Numbered from the stretch's first letter, positions 48,411 through 60,117 are shown. The stretch is 64,000 nt of DNA from Pseudomonas khavaziana (GCF_019145205.1 NZ_JAHSTT010000001.1:913714-977713); one strand, 5' to 3'. The notes: a model not told the origin generated them from the sequence alone. Numbers and translations are program-made.

Positions 48411-48578
48411 TTATCGGTCTTGCGCATCCTTGGCATCCGCCTGGGCATTGCGCTCGGCCACGCGTTTGCGTTGTTCGTCGGTGAGTTCCACTTTGTTGGC
48501 GCTGTCACGCAGCATCATCAGCCCACCGACGATCGACCCGATCGCTACCACCATAATCAACCACGCATACCACGGCAT
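48411..48578 (-). CDS. Small membrane protein, DUF2897-like (55 aa)
   Basis: This short gene encodes 55 residues beginning MPWYAWLIMVVAIGSIVGG: one transmembrane helix (about 4-23), then a charged tail (ELTDEQRKRVAERNAQADAK). AAGGAGAG lies 7 bp before the ATG. It fits DUF2897, a small Pseudomonas inner-membrane family without known function. It sits between the DUF1989 gene and the ethanolamine permease gene. Confidence 0.75.
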   Translation of the reverse strand: MPWYAWLIMVVAIGSIVGGLMMLRDSANKVELTDEQRKRVAERNAQADAKDAQDR

Positions 48579-48690
48579 AAGGGCTCTCCTTGAGGCAGAT
48601 GACCGTCGAAGAATTCTCCTACGGTGATAACTGCTTTGAGTAACGGGCTTTCTGAGTAGTTCAGTGTAGGCCCGTTCTGCCTCGCTGGCT

Positions 48691-50055
48691 CTATAGTCCT
48701 GTCAACATCGCATCCGCGGGGGCATCGGCCCGGTCCTGTGCGGTGAGTTGGAAGTAGACGAAGCCCACCAGCATGAAGCCCAGGAAGATCAACCCGATCA
48801 AGACATTGAACCAGGCCATCGCCACCAGGCACACCAGGGCTAGTACCAATGCGATACCCGGCACGATGGGGTAGCCCGGCGCACGGAAGGTGCGTTCCAG
48901 CAGTGGCTCGGTCTTACGCAGTTTGAACAGGCTGAGCATGCTCATGATGTACATGACGATAGCGCCGAACACCGCCATGGTGATCATGGCGGCGGTCAGG
49001 GTCATGCCGCCCAGGTTGATCAGGCCGTCGCTGTAGATGGCGGCGATGCCGACCACGCCGCCGGCGAGGATGGCGCGGTGGGGTGTCTGAAAACGCGAGA
49101 GTTTGGCCAGGAAGGAGGGCAGGTAACCGGCGCGGGCGAGGGCGAAGAACTGGCGCGAGTAACCGAGGATGATGCCGTGGAAGCTTGCTACCAAACCGAA
49201 CAGACCAATCCATACCAGCATGTGCAGCCAGCCGGAGCTTTCGCCGACTACGGTTTTCATCGCCTGGGGCAGTGGGTCGTTGATGTTCGACAGGGTGCGC
49301 CAGTCACCCACGCCACCGGCGAAGAACATCACGCCCATGGCCAGGATCACCAGGGTCAGGATGCCGCTGATGTAGGCTTTTGGAATCGTACGCTTGGGGT
49401 CCTTGGCTTCTTCGGCCGCCATGGCCGCGCCTTCGATGGCGAGGAAGAACCAGATGGCGAAGGGGATCGCAGCAAACATCCCGGCAATTGCCGGCGCGCC
49501 GAAGGTATCGGAACCGGCCCAGCCATTTAGGGCGAAGTTGCTGAAACTGAACGCGGGGGCGACCACGCCCATGAATACCAGTAGTTCGGCGACGGCGAGT
49601 ACGCACACCACCAGCTCAAAGGTCGCGGCCAGTTTGACCCCGAGGATGTTCAGGCCCATGAACACGATATAGGCGCCGACGGCAGCGTGCTTGGGGTCGA
49701 GTGCCGGGAACTGCACGTTCAGGTAGGCGCCGATGGCCAGGGCAATCGCGGGCGGGGCGAAGACGAATTCGATCAAGGTGGCCAGGCCGGCAATCAAGCC
49801 TCCTTTCTCACCGAAGGCGCGACGGCTGTAGGCAAAGGGGCCTCCTGCGTGGGGAATGGCGGTAGTCAGCTCGGTGAAACTGAAGATAAAGCAGGTGTAC
49901 ATCGCGGCGACCATCAATGAGGTCACCAGAAAGCCCAAGGTACCGGCCACGCCCCAGCCATAGCTCCAGCCGAAGTACTCGCCGGAGATCACCAGCCCGA
50001 CGGCGATACCCCATAAATGCAGGGTGCCCAAGGTGGGTTTGAGGTGTGTGGTCAT
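48691..50055 (-). CDS. eat: Ethanolamine permease
   Basis: This 454-residue APC-superfamily transporter has 12 helices. The N-terminal LHLWGIAVGLVISGEYFGWSYGWG and TAIPHAGGPFAYSRRAFG blocks are typical of Pseudomonas ethanolamine permeases. It should take up ethanolamine by proton symport. The start at 50055 has AGGGAG 8 bp upstream; the frame stays open further upstream but that part reads through a REP copy. No eutBC genes are adjacent. Confidence 0.85.
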   Translation of the reverse strand: MTTHLKPTLGTLHLWGIAVGLVISGEYFGWSYGWGVAGTLGFLVTSLMVAAMYTCFIFSFTELTTAIPHAGGPFAYSRRAFGEKGGLIAGLATLIEFVFAPPAIALAIGAYLNVQFPALDPKHAAVGAYIVFMGLNILGVKLAATFELVVCVLAVAELLVFMGVVAPAFSFSNFALNGWAGSDTFGAPAIAGMFAAIPFAIWFFLAIEGAAMAAEEAKDPKRTIPKAYISGILTLVILAMGVMFFAGGVGDWRTLSNINDPLPQAMKTVVGESSGWLHMLVWIGLFGLVASFHGIILGYSRQFFALARAGYLPSFLAKLSRFQTPHRAILAGGVVGIAAIYSDGLINLGGMTLTAAMITMAVFGAIVMYIMSMLSLFKLRKTEPLLERTFRAPGYPIVPGIALVLALVCLVAMAWFNVLIGLIFLGFMLVGFVYFQLTAQDRADAPADAMLTGL

Positions 50056-50222
50056 GGTGGGGTGCTCCCTGAAGGGGTTGGAATGATTCAGGGTGTTGCA
50101 GTGGACATGCCACTTCCCAAAGTGCTGTCGTAAAGCGGTGCGAGTGTCGTTGGCAGGATGGTTTGGCGTTTGAAACTGTATGGCGATGCACCAGGTAGGG
50201 GCGGTGGTGGCTGGGCTGGCGT

Positions 50223-50250
50223 TATCGGGAGCAAGCCCCCTCCCACATTT
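50223..50250. repeat. Single type 1 REP copy
   Basis: TATCGGGAGCAAGCCCCCTC followed by CCACATT lies in the 371-bp gap between the divergent permease and kdpF genes (50056-50426). The rest of that gap holds no gene; it must include the kdp promoter, for which no clear consensus is seen. Confidence 0.75.
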
Positions 50251-50426
50251 TGATCGCGTTGCCAATGCGCGCCTGCGGGGCGTCTGACCCCTGTATAAAG
50301 CCCGCATAAAGCCATTCTTTACGCCATCTTTACGGCCCTCCCACCCCCTCGCTCTCGTTCCTTTACACCCCTCCTGCGGACAATGGCCTCACACGCGGCA
50401 CTCGGCCGTTAAACGGAGAAACTTCC

Positions 50427-50516
50427 ATGAGCGTTCTGGACGGGGTGTCACTGCTATTGGCCGTGGCGCTGTTCATTTATCTGCTGGTTGCGCTGTTACG
50501 CGCGGATCGGAACTAG
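50427..50516 (+). CDS. kdpF: Potassium-transporting ATPase subunit KdpF
   Basis: This 29-residue, single-helix membrane peptide (MSVLDGVSLLLAVALFIYLL...RADRN) stabilises the KdpFABC complex. ACGGAG lies about 9 bp before the ATG. It starts the kdp operon, 9 bp ahead of kdpA. Confidence 0.88.
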   Translation: MSVLDGVSLLLAVALFIYLLVALLRADRN

Positions 50517-50525
50517 GAGCGGGCT

Positions 50526-52220
50526 ATGCACAGTTATGACTATTGGCTGATCATCGCCTTCTTTGCCGTGGTACTGGTGCCGGCACCGTTCCTGGGGCGG
50601 TTCTACTACAAGGTGATGGAAGGCCAGCGCACCTGGCTCAGCCCAGTACTGGGGCCGGTGGAAAACGCCTGTTATCGCTTGTCGGGTGTGGATGCACAGC
50701 AGGAACAGAGCTGGCAGAAGTACATGCTGGCCTTGCTCGCATTCAACCTCGCGGGTTTTTTGCTGCTGTTCTCGATCCTGTTGTTCCAAGGCTCCCTCCC
50801 GCTGAACCCGCAAAAACTGCCGGGCCAGGAATGGACCCTGGCGTTCAACACCGCCGTCAGTTTCATGACCAACACCAACTGGCAGAACTACAGCGGTGAG
50901 GCGTCCCTGAGCTACCTCAGCCAGATGGTCGGCCTGACTGTGCAGAACTTCGTCAGTGCGGCGACTGGCCTCGCCGTCCTGGTCGCCTTATGCCGTGGGA
51001 TTGGTCGCAAATCTGCCCAGACGCTGGGCAATTTCTGGGTCGACATGACCCGCGCCACCCTCTACGGCCTGTTGCCGTTATGCCTGGTGCTGGCGCTGTT
51101 TCTGGTATGGCAGGGCGTGCCGCAAACCTTCGCCCATTACATTGATGCCGTGACGATGCAGGGCGTGGACCAAGTCATCCCCCTGGGCCCGGCGGCCAGC
51201 CAGATTGCGATCAAGCAACTGGGTACCAACGGCGGCGGTTTCTTCGGTGTGAACTCGGCGCATCCGTTTGAAGATCCGACGGCCTGGTCAAACTTGTTCG
51301 AAGTAGCGTCGATCATCCTGATCCCTGTGGCGCTGGTGTTTACCTTCGGCCATTACGTCAAGGACCTGCGCCAGAGCCGGGCGATCCTCGCCTGCATGCT
51401 GGCGCTGTTCCTGATCGGCGGCGCGACGTCGCTGTGGTCCGAATACCAGCCCAATCCAACCCTGAACCACCCGGCCGTGGAGCAAACCGCACCGCTGGAA
51501 GGCAAGGAAACCCGCTTTGGCACCACCGGTACCGTGCTGTGGTCGGTGACCACCACCGCGGCGTCCAACGGTTCGGTCAACGGCATGCAGGACAGTCTCA
51601 GCCCCCTGAGCGGGATGGTGGCGCTGGTTAACATGATGGTCGGCGAAGTGATCTTCGGCGGTGTCGGTGCCGGCATGTACGGCATGTTGCTCAACGTGTT
51701 GATCGCCGTATTCCTCGCCGGCCTGATGATTGGCCGCACCCCGGAATACCTGGGCAAGAAACTCCAGGCCAAGGAAGTGCAATTGCTGGTGGTGACCCTG
51801 CTGGTGATGCCGGTCGGTGTGCTGGTGCTGAGTTCCATCGCCGCCAGCCTGCCAGGCCCGGCAGGTGCCATCAGTAACCCCGGGCCCCACGGGTTCAGCC
51901 AGTTGCTGTACGCCTACACCTCGGCCAGTGCCAACAACGGTTCGGCGTTTGCCGGCCTCGGCGCCAATACCGCGTTCCATAACCTGATGCTTGGCCTGGG
52001 CATGTTGATCGGCCGCTTTGGCTACATCCTCCCGGTACTGGCCCTGGCCGGCAGCCTGGCGATGAAGAAGGCCGCACCGATTGGCCAGAACAGCTTCCCC
52101 ACCCATGGCCCGTTGTTCGTGACCTTGTTGACCGTGACCATTTTGCTGGTGGGCGGCCTGACTTTCCTGCCGACGCTGGCGTTGGGTCCTATCGCTGAAC
52201 ACTTGAGCATGGGCTTCTAG
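50526..52220 (+). CDS. kdpA: Potassium-transporting ATPase subunit KdpA
   Basis: This 564-residue potassium-channel-like subunit has about ten helices. Selectivity-filter-like loops are visible, such as FMTNTNWQNYSGE, QLGTNGGGFFGVNSAHPFE and YAYTSASANNGSAFAGL. It forms the potassium path of the high-affinity pump. It is followed 9 bp later by kdpB. Confidence 0.97.
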   Translation: MHSYDYWLIIAFFAVVLVPAPFLGRFYYKVMEGQRTWLSPVLGPVENACYRLSGVDAQQEQSWQKYMLALLAFNLAGFLLLFSILLFQGSLPLNPQKLPGQEWTLAFNTAVSFMTNTNWQNYSGEASLSYLSQMVGLTVQNFVSAATGLAVLVALCRGIGRKSAQTLGNFWVDMTRATLYGLLPLCLVLALFLVWQGVPQTFAHYIDAVTMQGVDQVIPLGPAASQIAIKQLGTNGGGFFGVNSAHPFEDPTAWSNLFEVASIILIPVALVFTFGHYVKDLRQSRAILACMLALFLIGGATSLWSEYQPNPTLNHPAVEQTAPLEGKETRFGTTGTVLWSVTTTAASNGSVNGMQDSLSPLSGMVALVNMMVGEVIFGGVGAGMYGMLLNVLIAVFLAGLMIGRTPEYLGKKLQAKEVQLLVVTLLVMPVGVLVLSSIAASLPGPAGAISNPGPHGFSQLLYAYTSASANNGSAFAGLGANTAFHNLMLGLGMLIGRFGYILPVLALAGSLAMKKAAPIGQNSFPTHGPLFVTLLTVTILLVGGLTFLPTLALGPIAEHLSMGF

Positions 52221-52229
52221 TTAAGGGAT

Positions 52230-54293
<2,064 letters not shown>

Positions 54294-54320
54294 CCTGTCT
54301 GATTTATTGAGGATTTGACC

Positions 54321-54866
54321 ATGACAAAGATCATCCGCCCGGCCCTGAGTCTGCTGGTACTCATGACCCTGATCACCGGCGTCGCCTACCCGCTGGTGGT
54401 CACTGGCGTGGCACAGGTCGCGTTCCCCGACCAGGCCAATGGCAGCCTGGTGCGTGACGCCAGCGGCAAGGTGCGCGGCTCCAGCCTGATCGCACAGGAC
54501 TTTACCGGCGACAACTGGTTTCACCCACGCCCGTCAGCCGGGGCTTTTGCGACGGTGTCCAGCAGTGCCAGTAACCTGGGGCCAAGCAATCCGGCTTTGG
54601 CGACCCGCGTATTCGAGGACGCCAGCAAGCAATCGGTGCCTGGCCAGGGGCCGGTGCCATTGGCCTCGCTGACTACCTCGGGCAGCGGTCTTGATCCACA
54701 CTTGCCACCACAGGCGATTGCCTATCAACTGGCGCGGGTAGCGGCGGCGCGGAATGTGCCGGTGTCGACGTTGCAACGGTTGTTGGATGAGCACATCGAA
54801 AGCCCGTTGGTGGGGCCGCCGGTGGTAAACGTCCTGGCCCTGAACATGGCCCTGGAAAAACTCTGA
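54321..54866 (+). CDS. kdpC: Potassium-transporting ATPase subunit KdpC
   Basis: This 181-residue subunit has one N-terminal helix (about 9-30) and a periplasmic domain with [29 protein letters not shown] and [14 protein letters not shown], all typical of KdpC. TGAGGA lies 7 bp before the ATG. A REP pair follows it, separating it from kdpD. Confidence 0.96.
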   Translation: MTKIIRPALSLLVLMTLITGVAYPLVVTGVAQVAFPDQANGSLVRDASGKVRGSSLIAQDFTGDNWFHPRPSAGAFATVSSSASNLGPSNPALATRVFEDASKQSVPGQGPVPLASLTTSGSGLDPHLPPQAIAYQLARVAAARNVPVSTLQRLLDEHIESPLVGPPVVNVLALNMALEKL

Positions 54867-54871
54867 ACCCC

Positions 54872-54961
54872 TGTGGGAGGGGGCTTGCTCCAGATAGCGG
54901 TGGTTCAGTCGAAATATCTGTCGCTGATACACCGCTATCGGGAGCAAGTCCCCTCCCACAG
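54872..54961. repeat. REP doublet between kdpC and kdpD
   Basis: The cores TGTGGGAGGGGGCTTGCTCC and TATCGGGAGCAAGTCCCCTC face each other over about 90 bp, starting 5 bp after the kdpC stop. Confidence 0.88.
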
Positions 54962-55004
54962 TTGATCTTCATTGACCTGAAAATACCTGCCTGAAGGAAC
55001 CCGC

Positions 55005-57647
55005 ATGAGCGACTCCGGCCGCGCCGACGCCCTGTTAGCCGATCTGCCCCGTAACGGCCGTGGCCGGCTCAAAGTCTTCCTCGGCGCCGCCCCCGGCGTG
55101 GGCAAGACCTACGCCATGCTCCAGGCGGCCCACACCCAGTTGCGCCAAGGCGTAAGCCTGATTGCCGGTGTGGTCGAAACCCACGGCCGCGCCGAGACCG
55201 AAGCCTTGCTCAGCGGCCTGCCGCAACAACCGCTGCTACGCAGCGAGTACCGTGGCGTAATGCTTGAAGAAATGGACCTCGACGGCCTGCTCGCCGCCAA
55301 GCCCAAGCTGGTGCTGGTGGATGAGCTGGCCCACAGCAACGCCCCCGGCAGCCGCCATGAAAAGCGCTGGCAAGACATTCAGGAACTGCTCGCCGCCGGT
55401 ATCAACGTGTTTACCACGGTCAACGTCCAGCATCTGGAAAGCCTCAATGATCAGGTGCGTGGCATTACCGGCGTGCAAGTACGTGAAACCCTGCCGGACT
55501 GGGTGCTGCAGGAGGCCGACGAACTGCTGCTGATCGACCTGCCTTCCCGCGAGCTGCTGGAGCGCCTGCGTGACGGCAAGGTCTACGTACCGGAGCAGGC
55601 GCGTGCGGCCATCGATGCGTTTTTTACCCAGACCAACCTCATGGCGCTGCGCGAGCTGGCCATGCAGACCGCCGCCGCCCACGTCGACGACGACCTGGCC
55701 CAGGGCTACCGCCAACTGGGCCAGGCCGCGCCCGCAGTCCGCGGGCGTTTACTGGTCGGCGTAGATGGCGATGCACAAGCCGAACGCCTGGTGCGCCATG
55801 CCAGCCGGGTGGCCCAGCGTCGGCATTTGCCCTGGAGCCTGGTGCATGTCGATAACGGCCGGGCGCGGGACGAGCAATCGCGCCTGCGCCTGCAGAACGC
55901 CCAGCAACTGGCGGAGCGGCTGGGTGGAGAAGTGGTGCTGCTGCGTGCCGGGGAAGTGGCCAAGACGCTGATCCAGCATGCCGCTGAACGCCGCGCCAGC
56001 TTGTTGCTGGTGGGGCAGTCGCGTATGCGCTGGCGGCGGCGCTTGTTCGGTGGCGGTTTGGCGGCGCGCCTGTTGCGCAATGCCCGAGGCTTGGAAATCA
56101 ACGTCCTCGACAGCGATGACATGCCTGCACCGCCGCGGCTGCCGGATGTGCGTGGGCTGGTGTGGTTCGATTACGCCTTGGCCGTGGTTGCCACAGTGGT
56201 CGCTACAGCTGTGGCCTGGGCCGTATCCAGCCTACTGCCACTGCCGAATATCTCGCTGGTGTTTCTCGCTGCCGTGCTGCTGGTGGCGGTGCGCAGCAGC
56301 CTGGGGCCGTCCCTGGTGTGCGCGGCGCTGTCGTTCATGACCTACGACTTTCTGTTTATCCCGCCGAACTTTTCCTTCGCCATCCAGCGCGAAGAAGATG
56401 TGCTGACACTGCTGTTCTTCCTGCTGATGGCGGCCTTGACCGGTAACCTCGCTGCACGTCAGCGTCGTCAGTTGCAGGCGCTGCGTGATACCCAGGAAGA
56501 AACCAGCGAGCTGCTCGACCTGTCGCGCAAGCTCACCGCCGCCACCGATCGCCAGGCCGTGATCAGTGCCGCTGCCCATCACCTGCAAGGTTGGAGCGAT
56601 CTCGACCTGTGCCTGGTCAATCGCGATGGTCAGGGCGGCTGGAAGGTCGAGACCGGCGGCCCATTGACCCTCAGCGAAGCCGAGCGCGCTGCCGCCGATT
56701 GGGCCTGGCAGCATGACCAGCCCGCCGGCATGGGCACCGGCACCTTGCCGTTTGGGCGTTGGTGGTGGTGGCCGCTGTCGGGTGAAGAGGGGCCATTGGG
56801 CTTGCTCGGTGTCAGTGCCAAGCCGGGCCTGGAGTTGAGTGGCCAGCGTCGGCGCTTGCTCACTGCGTTGAGCCAGCCGCTGGCCCAGGCGCTGGCGCGG
56901 GCACAGCTGGGGCAGGAGTTGGAATCGGCGCGCCTGCACGGGGAAACCGAACAACTGCGCAGCGCTTTGCTTGCTTCAGTGTCCCATGATTTGCGCACGC
57001 CCTTGACCTCCATGCGCGGCAGCATCGACAGCCTGCTGGCCCTCGGTGAGGCCATTCCCCTGGAGGACCGCCGCGAGTTGCTCGAGGGTACCCGTGACGA
57101 AGCCGAGCGTCTGGACCGTTATATCCAGAACCTGCTGGACATGACGCGCCTGGGCCACGGTGCGCTGAAGCTGGCGCGCGACTGGGTATCGCCCGGCGAT
57201 ATCGTCGGCAGTGCCCTCGCACGCTTGCGCGCGGTGCTGGCACCCTTGCAGGTGCATACCGATGTGCCGCCGGAACTGCCGTTGTTGTATGTCCATGCAG
57301 CGTTGATCGAACAGGCATTGGTCAATGTGCTGGAGAACGCCGCACGTTTTTCGCCACCCCAGGGCCGCTTGCAGTTGAGCGCGGGCGTGGCCGACCACCA
57401 GCTGTTTTTTGCCGTGGCCGATGAGGGCCCGGGGATTCCCGAGGATGAGCGTGCGAAGATCTTCGACATGTTCTACACCGCTGCCCGCGGCGACCGGGGC
57501 GGGCAGGGCACCGGCCTCGGCCTGGCGATCTGCCAGGGCATGGTCGGCGCGCATGGCGGGCATATCAGCGTGGCCGATGGCATTGAAGGGCGGGGTACCT
57601 GCATCACTTTGTTTCTGCCATTGCCGACACAACCTGCCCTGGAATAA
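55005..57647 (+). CDS. kdpD: Potassium sensor histidine kinase KdpD
   Basis: This 880-residue membrane kinase has, in order, a KdpD domain with Walker A (GAAPGVGKTYAML), a universal-stress-like domain (about 245-370), four helices (DUF4118, about 385-485), a GAF-like region, a HisKA domain with the phosphorylated histidine in SVSHDLRTPLTSM (about H661), and an ATPase domain with N, G1 and G2 boxes (NVLENAARF, DEGPGIPEDE, GTGLGLAI). It senses potassium limitation and phosphorylates KdpE. Confidence 0.97.
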   Translation: MSDSGRADALLADLPRNGRGRLKVFLGAAPGVGKTYAMLQAAHTQLRQGVSLIAGVVETHGRAETEALLSGLPQQPLLRSEYRGVMLEEMDLDGLLAAKPKLVLVDELAHSNAPGSRHEKRWQDIQELLAAGINVFTTVNVQHLESLNDQVRGITGVQVRETLPDWVLQEADELLLIDLPSRELLERLRDGKVYVPEQARAAIDAFFTQTNLMALRELAMQTAAAHVDDDLAQGYRQLGQAAPAVRGRLLVGVDGDAQAERLVRHASRVAQRRHLPWSLVHVDNGRARDEQSRLRLQNAQQLAERLGGEVVLLRAGEVAKTLIQHAAERRASLLLVGQSRMRWRRRLFGGGLAARLLRNARGLEINVLDSDDMPAPPRLPDVRGLVWFDYALAVVATVVATAVAWAVSSLLPLPNISLVFLAAVLLVAVRSSLGPSLVCAALSFMTYDFLFIPPNFSFAIQREEDVLTLLFFLLMAALTGNLAARQRRQLQALRDTQEETSELLDLSRKLTAATDRQAVISAAAHHLQGWSDLDLCLVNRDGQGGWKVETGGPLTLSEAERAAADWAWQHDQPAGMGTGTLPFGRWWWWPLSGEEGPLGLLGVSAKPGLELSGQRRRLLTALSQPLAQALARAQLGQELESARLHGETEQLRSALLASVSHDLRTPLTSMRGSIDSLLALGEAIPLEDRRELLEGTRDEAERLDRYIQNLLDMTRLGHGALKLARDWVSPGDIVGSALARLRAVLAPLQVHTDVPPELPLLYVHAALIEQALVNVLENAARFSPPQGRLQLSAGVADHQLFFAVADEGPGIPEDERAKIFDMFYTAARGDRGGQGTGLGLAICQGMVGAHGGHISVADGIEGRGTCITLFLPLPTQPALE

Positions 57648-57653
57648 ACCTTG

Positions 57654-57753
57654 AAGGAGCGAGCTTGCTCGCGAAGGTCGTTAACGATAATGATGGCGTC
57701 CTGAGTTTACGCGGTGCCTATGGGTTTTTCGCGAGCAAGCTCGCTCCTACAAA
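57654..57753. repeat. REP doublet (type 2) between kdpD and kdpE
   Basis: GGAGCGAGCTTGCTCGCGAA and CGCGAGCAAGCTCGCTCCTA face each other over about 100 bp. The pair matches the mupP-yciK copy, including the shared GTTAACGATAA after the first core. Confidence 0.88.
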
Positions 57754-57785
57754 GGTTGGTTTTTAATGGATTTTGATGAGACACC

Positions 57786-58475
57786 ATGAGCCAGACCGCG
57801 ACGATTCTAGTCATTGATGACGAACCGCAGATCCGCAAATTCCTGCGTATCAGCCTGGCCTCCCAGGGCTACAAGGTGATCGAGGCCGGCAGCGGCAGCG
57901 AGGGCCTGGCCCAGGCGGCGCTGGGCAAACCGGACTTGCTGGTACTCGACCTGGGCTTGCCTGACATGGACGGCCAGCAAGTGCTGCGCGAGTTTCGCGA
58001 GTGGTCGACGGTGCCGGTGCTGGTGCTGTCGGTACGCGCCAGCGAAGGTCAGAAGGTCGAGGCCCTTGACGGTGGCGCCAATGACTATGTGACCAAGCCC
58101 TTCGGCATCCAGGAATTTCTCGCCCGTGTGCGTGCGTTGTTGCGCCAGGCGCCGGCGGGAGATGCCCAGGAAGCCGCCTTGAATTTTGGCCCGCTGACGG
58201 TGGACCTGGCCTATCGCCGCGTACTGCTGGACGGTGCCGAAGTGGCGCTGACCCGCAAGGAATACGCAGTGCTCGCGCAACTGGCACGTCATCCTGGGCG
58301 AGTGATTACCCAACAGCAGTTGCTCAAGGACATCTGGGGACCTACCCATACCGAGGACAGCCACTATCTGCGTATCGTGGTAGGGCACCTGCGCCAGAAG
58401 CTCGCGGATGACCCGACCCAGCCACGGTTCATCGTGACCGAGGCGGGGGTGGGGTATCGACTGCTGAATGCTTGA
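57786..58475 (+). CDS. kdpE: Response regulator KdpE
   Basis: This 229-residue OmpR-type regulator has acidic D11/D12, phosphorylated D55 (VLDLGLPDMDG) and K106-type lysine in YVTKPFG. A C-terminal winged helix with LTRKEYAVLAQLARHPGRVI and EDSHYLRIVVGHLRQKL binds the kdpFABC promoter. It activates potassium-pump expression. The end of the gene runs to within 7 bp of a REP copy. Confidence 0.96.
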   Translation: MSQTATILVIDDEPQIRKFLRISLASQGYKVIEAGSGSEGLAQAALGKPDLLVLDLGLPDMDGQQVLREFREWSTVPVLVLSVRASEGQKVEALDGGANDYVTKPFGIQEFLARVRALLRQAPAGDAQEAALNFGPLTVDLAYRRVLLDGAEVALTRKEYAVLAQLARHPGRVITQQQLLKDIWGPTHTEDSHYLRIVVGHLRQKLADDPTQPRFIVTEAGVGYRLLNA

Positions 58476-58481
58476 GTTTTT

Positions 58482-58511
58482 TGTGGGAGGGAGCAAGCCC
58501 CCTCCCACATT
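58482..58511. repeat. Compressed REP palindrome
   Basis: TGTGGGAGGGAGCAAGCCCC followed by CTCCCACAT looks like a REP pair whose middle has been deleted, leaving two half-cores joined. It lies between kdpE and the convergent phospholipase gene. Confidence 0.7.
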
Positions 58512-58543
58512 TTGATTTTCCTATATCCGCAACTCCTACAATT

Positions 58544-59581
58544 TCAGGGCTGCTCACTCTCATACCGATCCAGCGTATCCCTGGCAATCTCCCGCCCCAG
58601 CGCGATCAGCTCCGGCGCCTTGTAGAATTCGAAAAACCGGCACACCCGCTTCGGCACGTTGATCAGGATATCGGGCGGATACCCGGCGATCTTGTATTGC
58701 GCCAATGACGTCTGCATCACCTCGAAACTCTGGTTGATCAGGTCCAGCAGCGACGCAGGCCCGACGTTATCGATGATGAACGAACCCGTCGCCGACTTCG
58801 GTGCGCCGGCTTTCTCCGGCGCGGCGGCGGGTTGCTGGGATTCGGGTTCGGCCGACTCCAACCACGGGTTGATCTCTGCCGCCTGGGCCTGCAAGGCCTC
58901 CTGCTCAAGCTTCATTAACTGCTCGGCTTGCTTGCGGCGAAACGGCAGGTGCGACCCCAGCGATTTTGCCAGGCTGTTGAAGCGGCTCTTGAACGCTGGC
59001 GGACGTGGGATTACCGGCAACTGGTAATGCTTCTGGTTGGTGGCATTGAGGTTGACCGCGATGATCAAGTCGCAATGGCTCGACACCACCGGCACGATGG
59101 GCAACGGGTTGAGCAGGCCGCCGTCCACCAGCATGCGGTTGCCTTGCATCACCGGGGTGAACAGGCTGGGGATCGCTGCCGATGCGCGCATGGCCTGGTG
59201 CAGGCAACCCTCCTGGAACCAGATTTCCTGCTGGTTGGTAAGGTCGGTGGCAACGGCGGTGTAGGGGATGCGCAGTTCTTCGATATTGATCTCGCCGACG
59301 ATCTTGCGGATCTGCCCAAAGACTTTTTCACCGCGAATCGCGCCCAGGCGAAAACTCACATCCACCAGGCGCAGCACGTCGAGGTAGTCCAGGCTTTCGA
59401 TCCAGTTGCGGTACTCGTCGAGCTTGCCAGCGGCGTAGATCCCACCCACCACGGCGCCCATGGAGCAGCCGGCGATACAGGCGATGTCATAGCCGCGTCG
59501 TTCGATTTCTTCGATCACCCCGATATGGGCGTAGCCCCTGGCTCCCCCGGAGCCCAGCACTAAGGCAACACGTTTTTTCAT
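58544..59581 (-). CDS. Patatin-like phospholipase, RssA-type
   Basis: This 345-residue protein has the patatin oxyanion motif GSGGARG near the start, the nucleophile GCSMG (AGCSMGAVVGG) and the DG dyad in LVDGGLLNP. It should hydrolyse acyl-lipids. A proline/alanine/glutamate-rich linker (about 240-275) precedes the end. The ATG at 59581 begins MKKRVALVLGSGG, the family start. Confidence 0.9.
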   Translation of the reverse strand: MKKRVALVLGSGGARGYAHIGVIEEIERRGYDIACIAGCSMGAVVGGIYAAGKLDEYRNWIESLDYLDVLRLVDVSFRLGAIRGEKVFGQIRKIVGEINIEELRIPYTAVATDLTNQQEIWFQEGCLHQAMRASAAIPSLFTPVMQGNRMLVDGGLLNPLPIVPVVSSHCDLIIAVNLNATNQKHYQLPVIPRPPAFKSRFNSLAKSLGSHLPFRRKQAEQLMKLEQEALQAQAAEINPWLESAEPESQQPAAAPEKAGAPKSATGSFIIDNVGPASLLDLINQSFEVMQTSLAQYKIAGYPPDILINVPKRVCRFFEFYKAPELIALGREIARDTLDRYESEQP

Positions 59582-59797
59582 GACCAGATCCTTCGAAAAA
59601 CAGGTGCCCACAATGCACCCATCGGGGGGGCGGCTTCAATCCTGGGCTGGGCCTGCGATATTTTTCGAAGATAACCCTTGTGCTCGGGTATGCTCTGGCA
59701 ATAGGTACTACCGATTTCAGGCTAAGGACAAGGCACTTTTTCCTGTGGGCAACGTCTACAGGCTACGAATGATTTTGCTTATTTTGAGGTGTCATCA

Positions 59798-60076
59798 ATG
59801 AAAGCCTGGATGTGTGTGCCTGTGATCGTGCTGGCCTTGGCCGGTTGTGCTGGCAAAACTGCCTACCGAGACAGCTGCGGCTCGCAACTGGACGCCGCCT
59901 GGAAAGAACTCGACCTGGCCAAGGCTGAAGGTTTCGCCGGCACCGTCAGTTATTCCAAGGCCCTGTCGCTGTTGACCGGCGCCAAGACCCAGCAGCAATT
60001 CGAAGCGTTTGAAGGCTGCTCTAACAAAGCGGAAAAGGCGCGTTTCTATATTCGAGAGTCTCGCGCCGGGCGTTGA
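59798..60076 (+). CDS. Small lipoprotein
   Basis: This 92-residue precursor has a lipobox (ALAGC, cysteine at about 18). The mature part has two cysteines (SCGSQ and EGCSN) and is mostly helical. The function is unknown. TTGAGGT lies 6 bp before the ATG. The 216-bp gap upstream holds its promoter region and no gene. Confidence 0.78.
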   Translation: MKAWMCVPVIVLALAGCAGKTAYRDSCGSQLDAAWKELDLAKAEGFAGTVSYSKALSLLTGAKTQQQFEAFEGCSNKAEKARFYIRESRAGR

Positions 60077-60117
60077 CCTGTAGCGGGTAGGATTATTCAT
60101 CGCAAAGTGAGGGCAGG

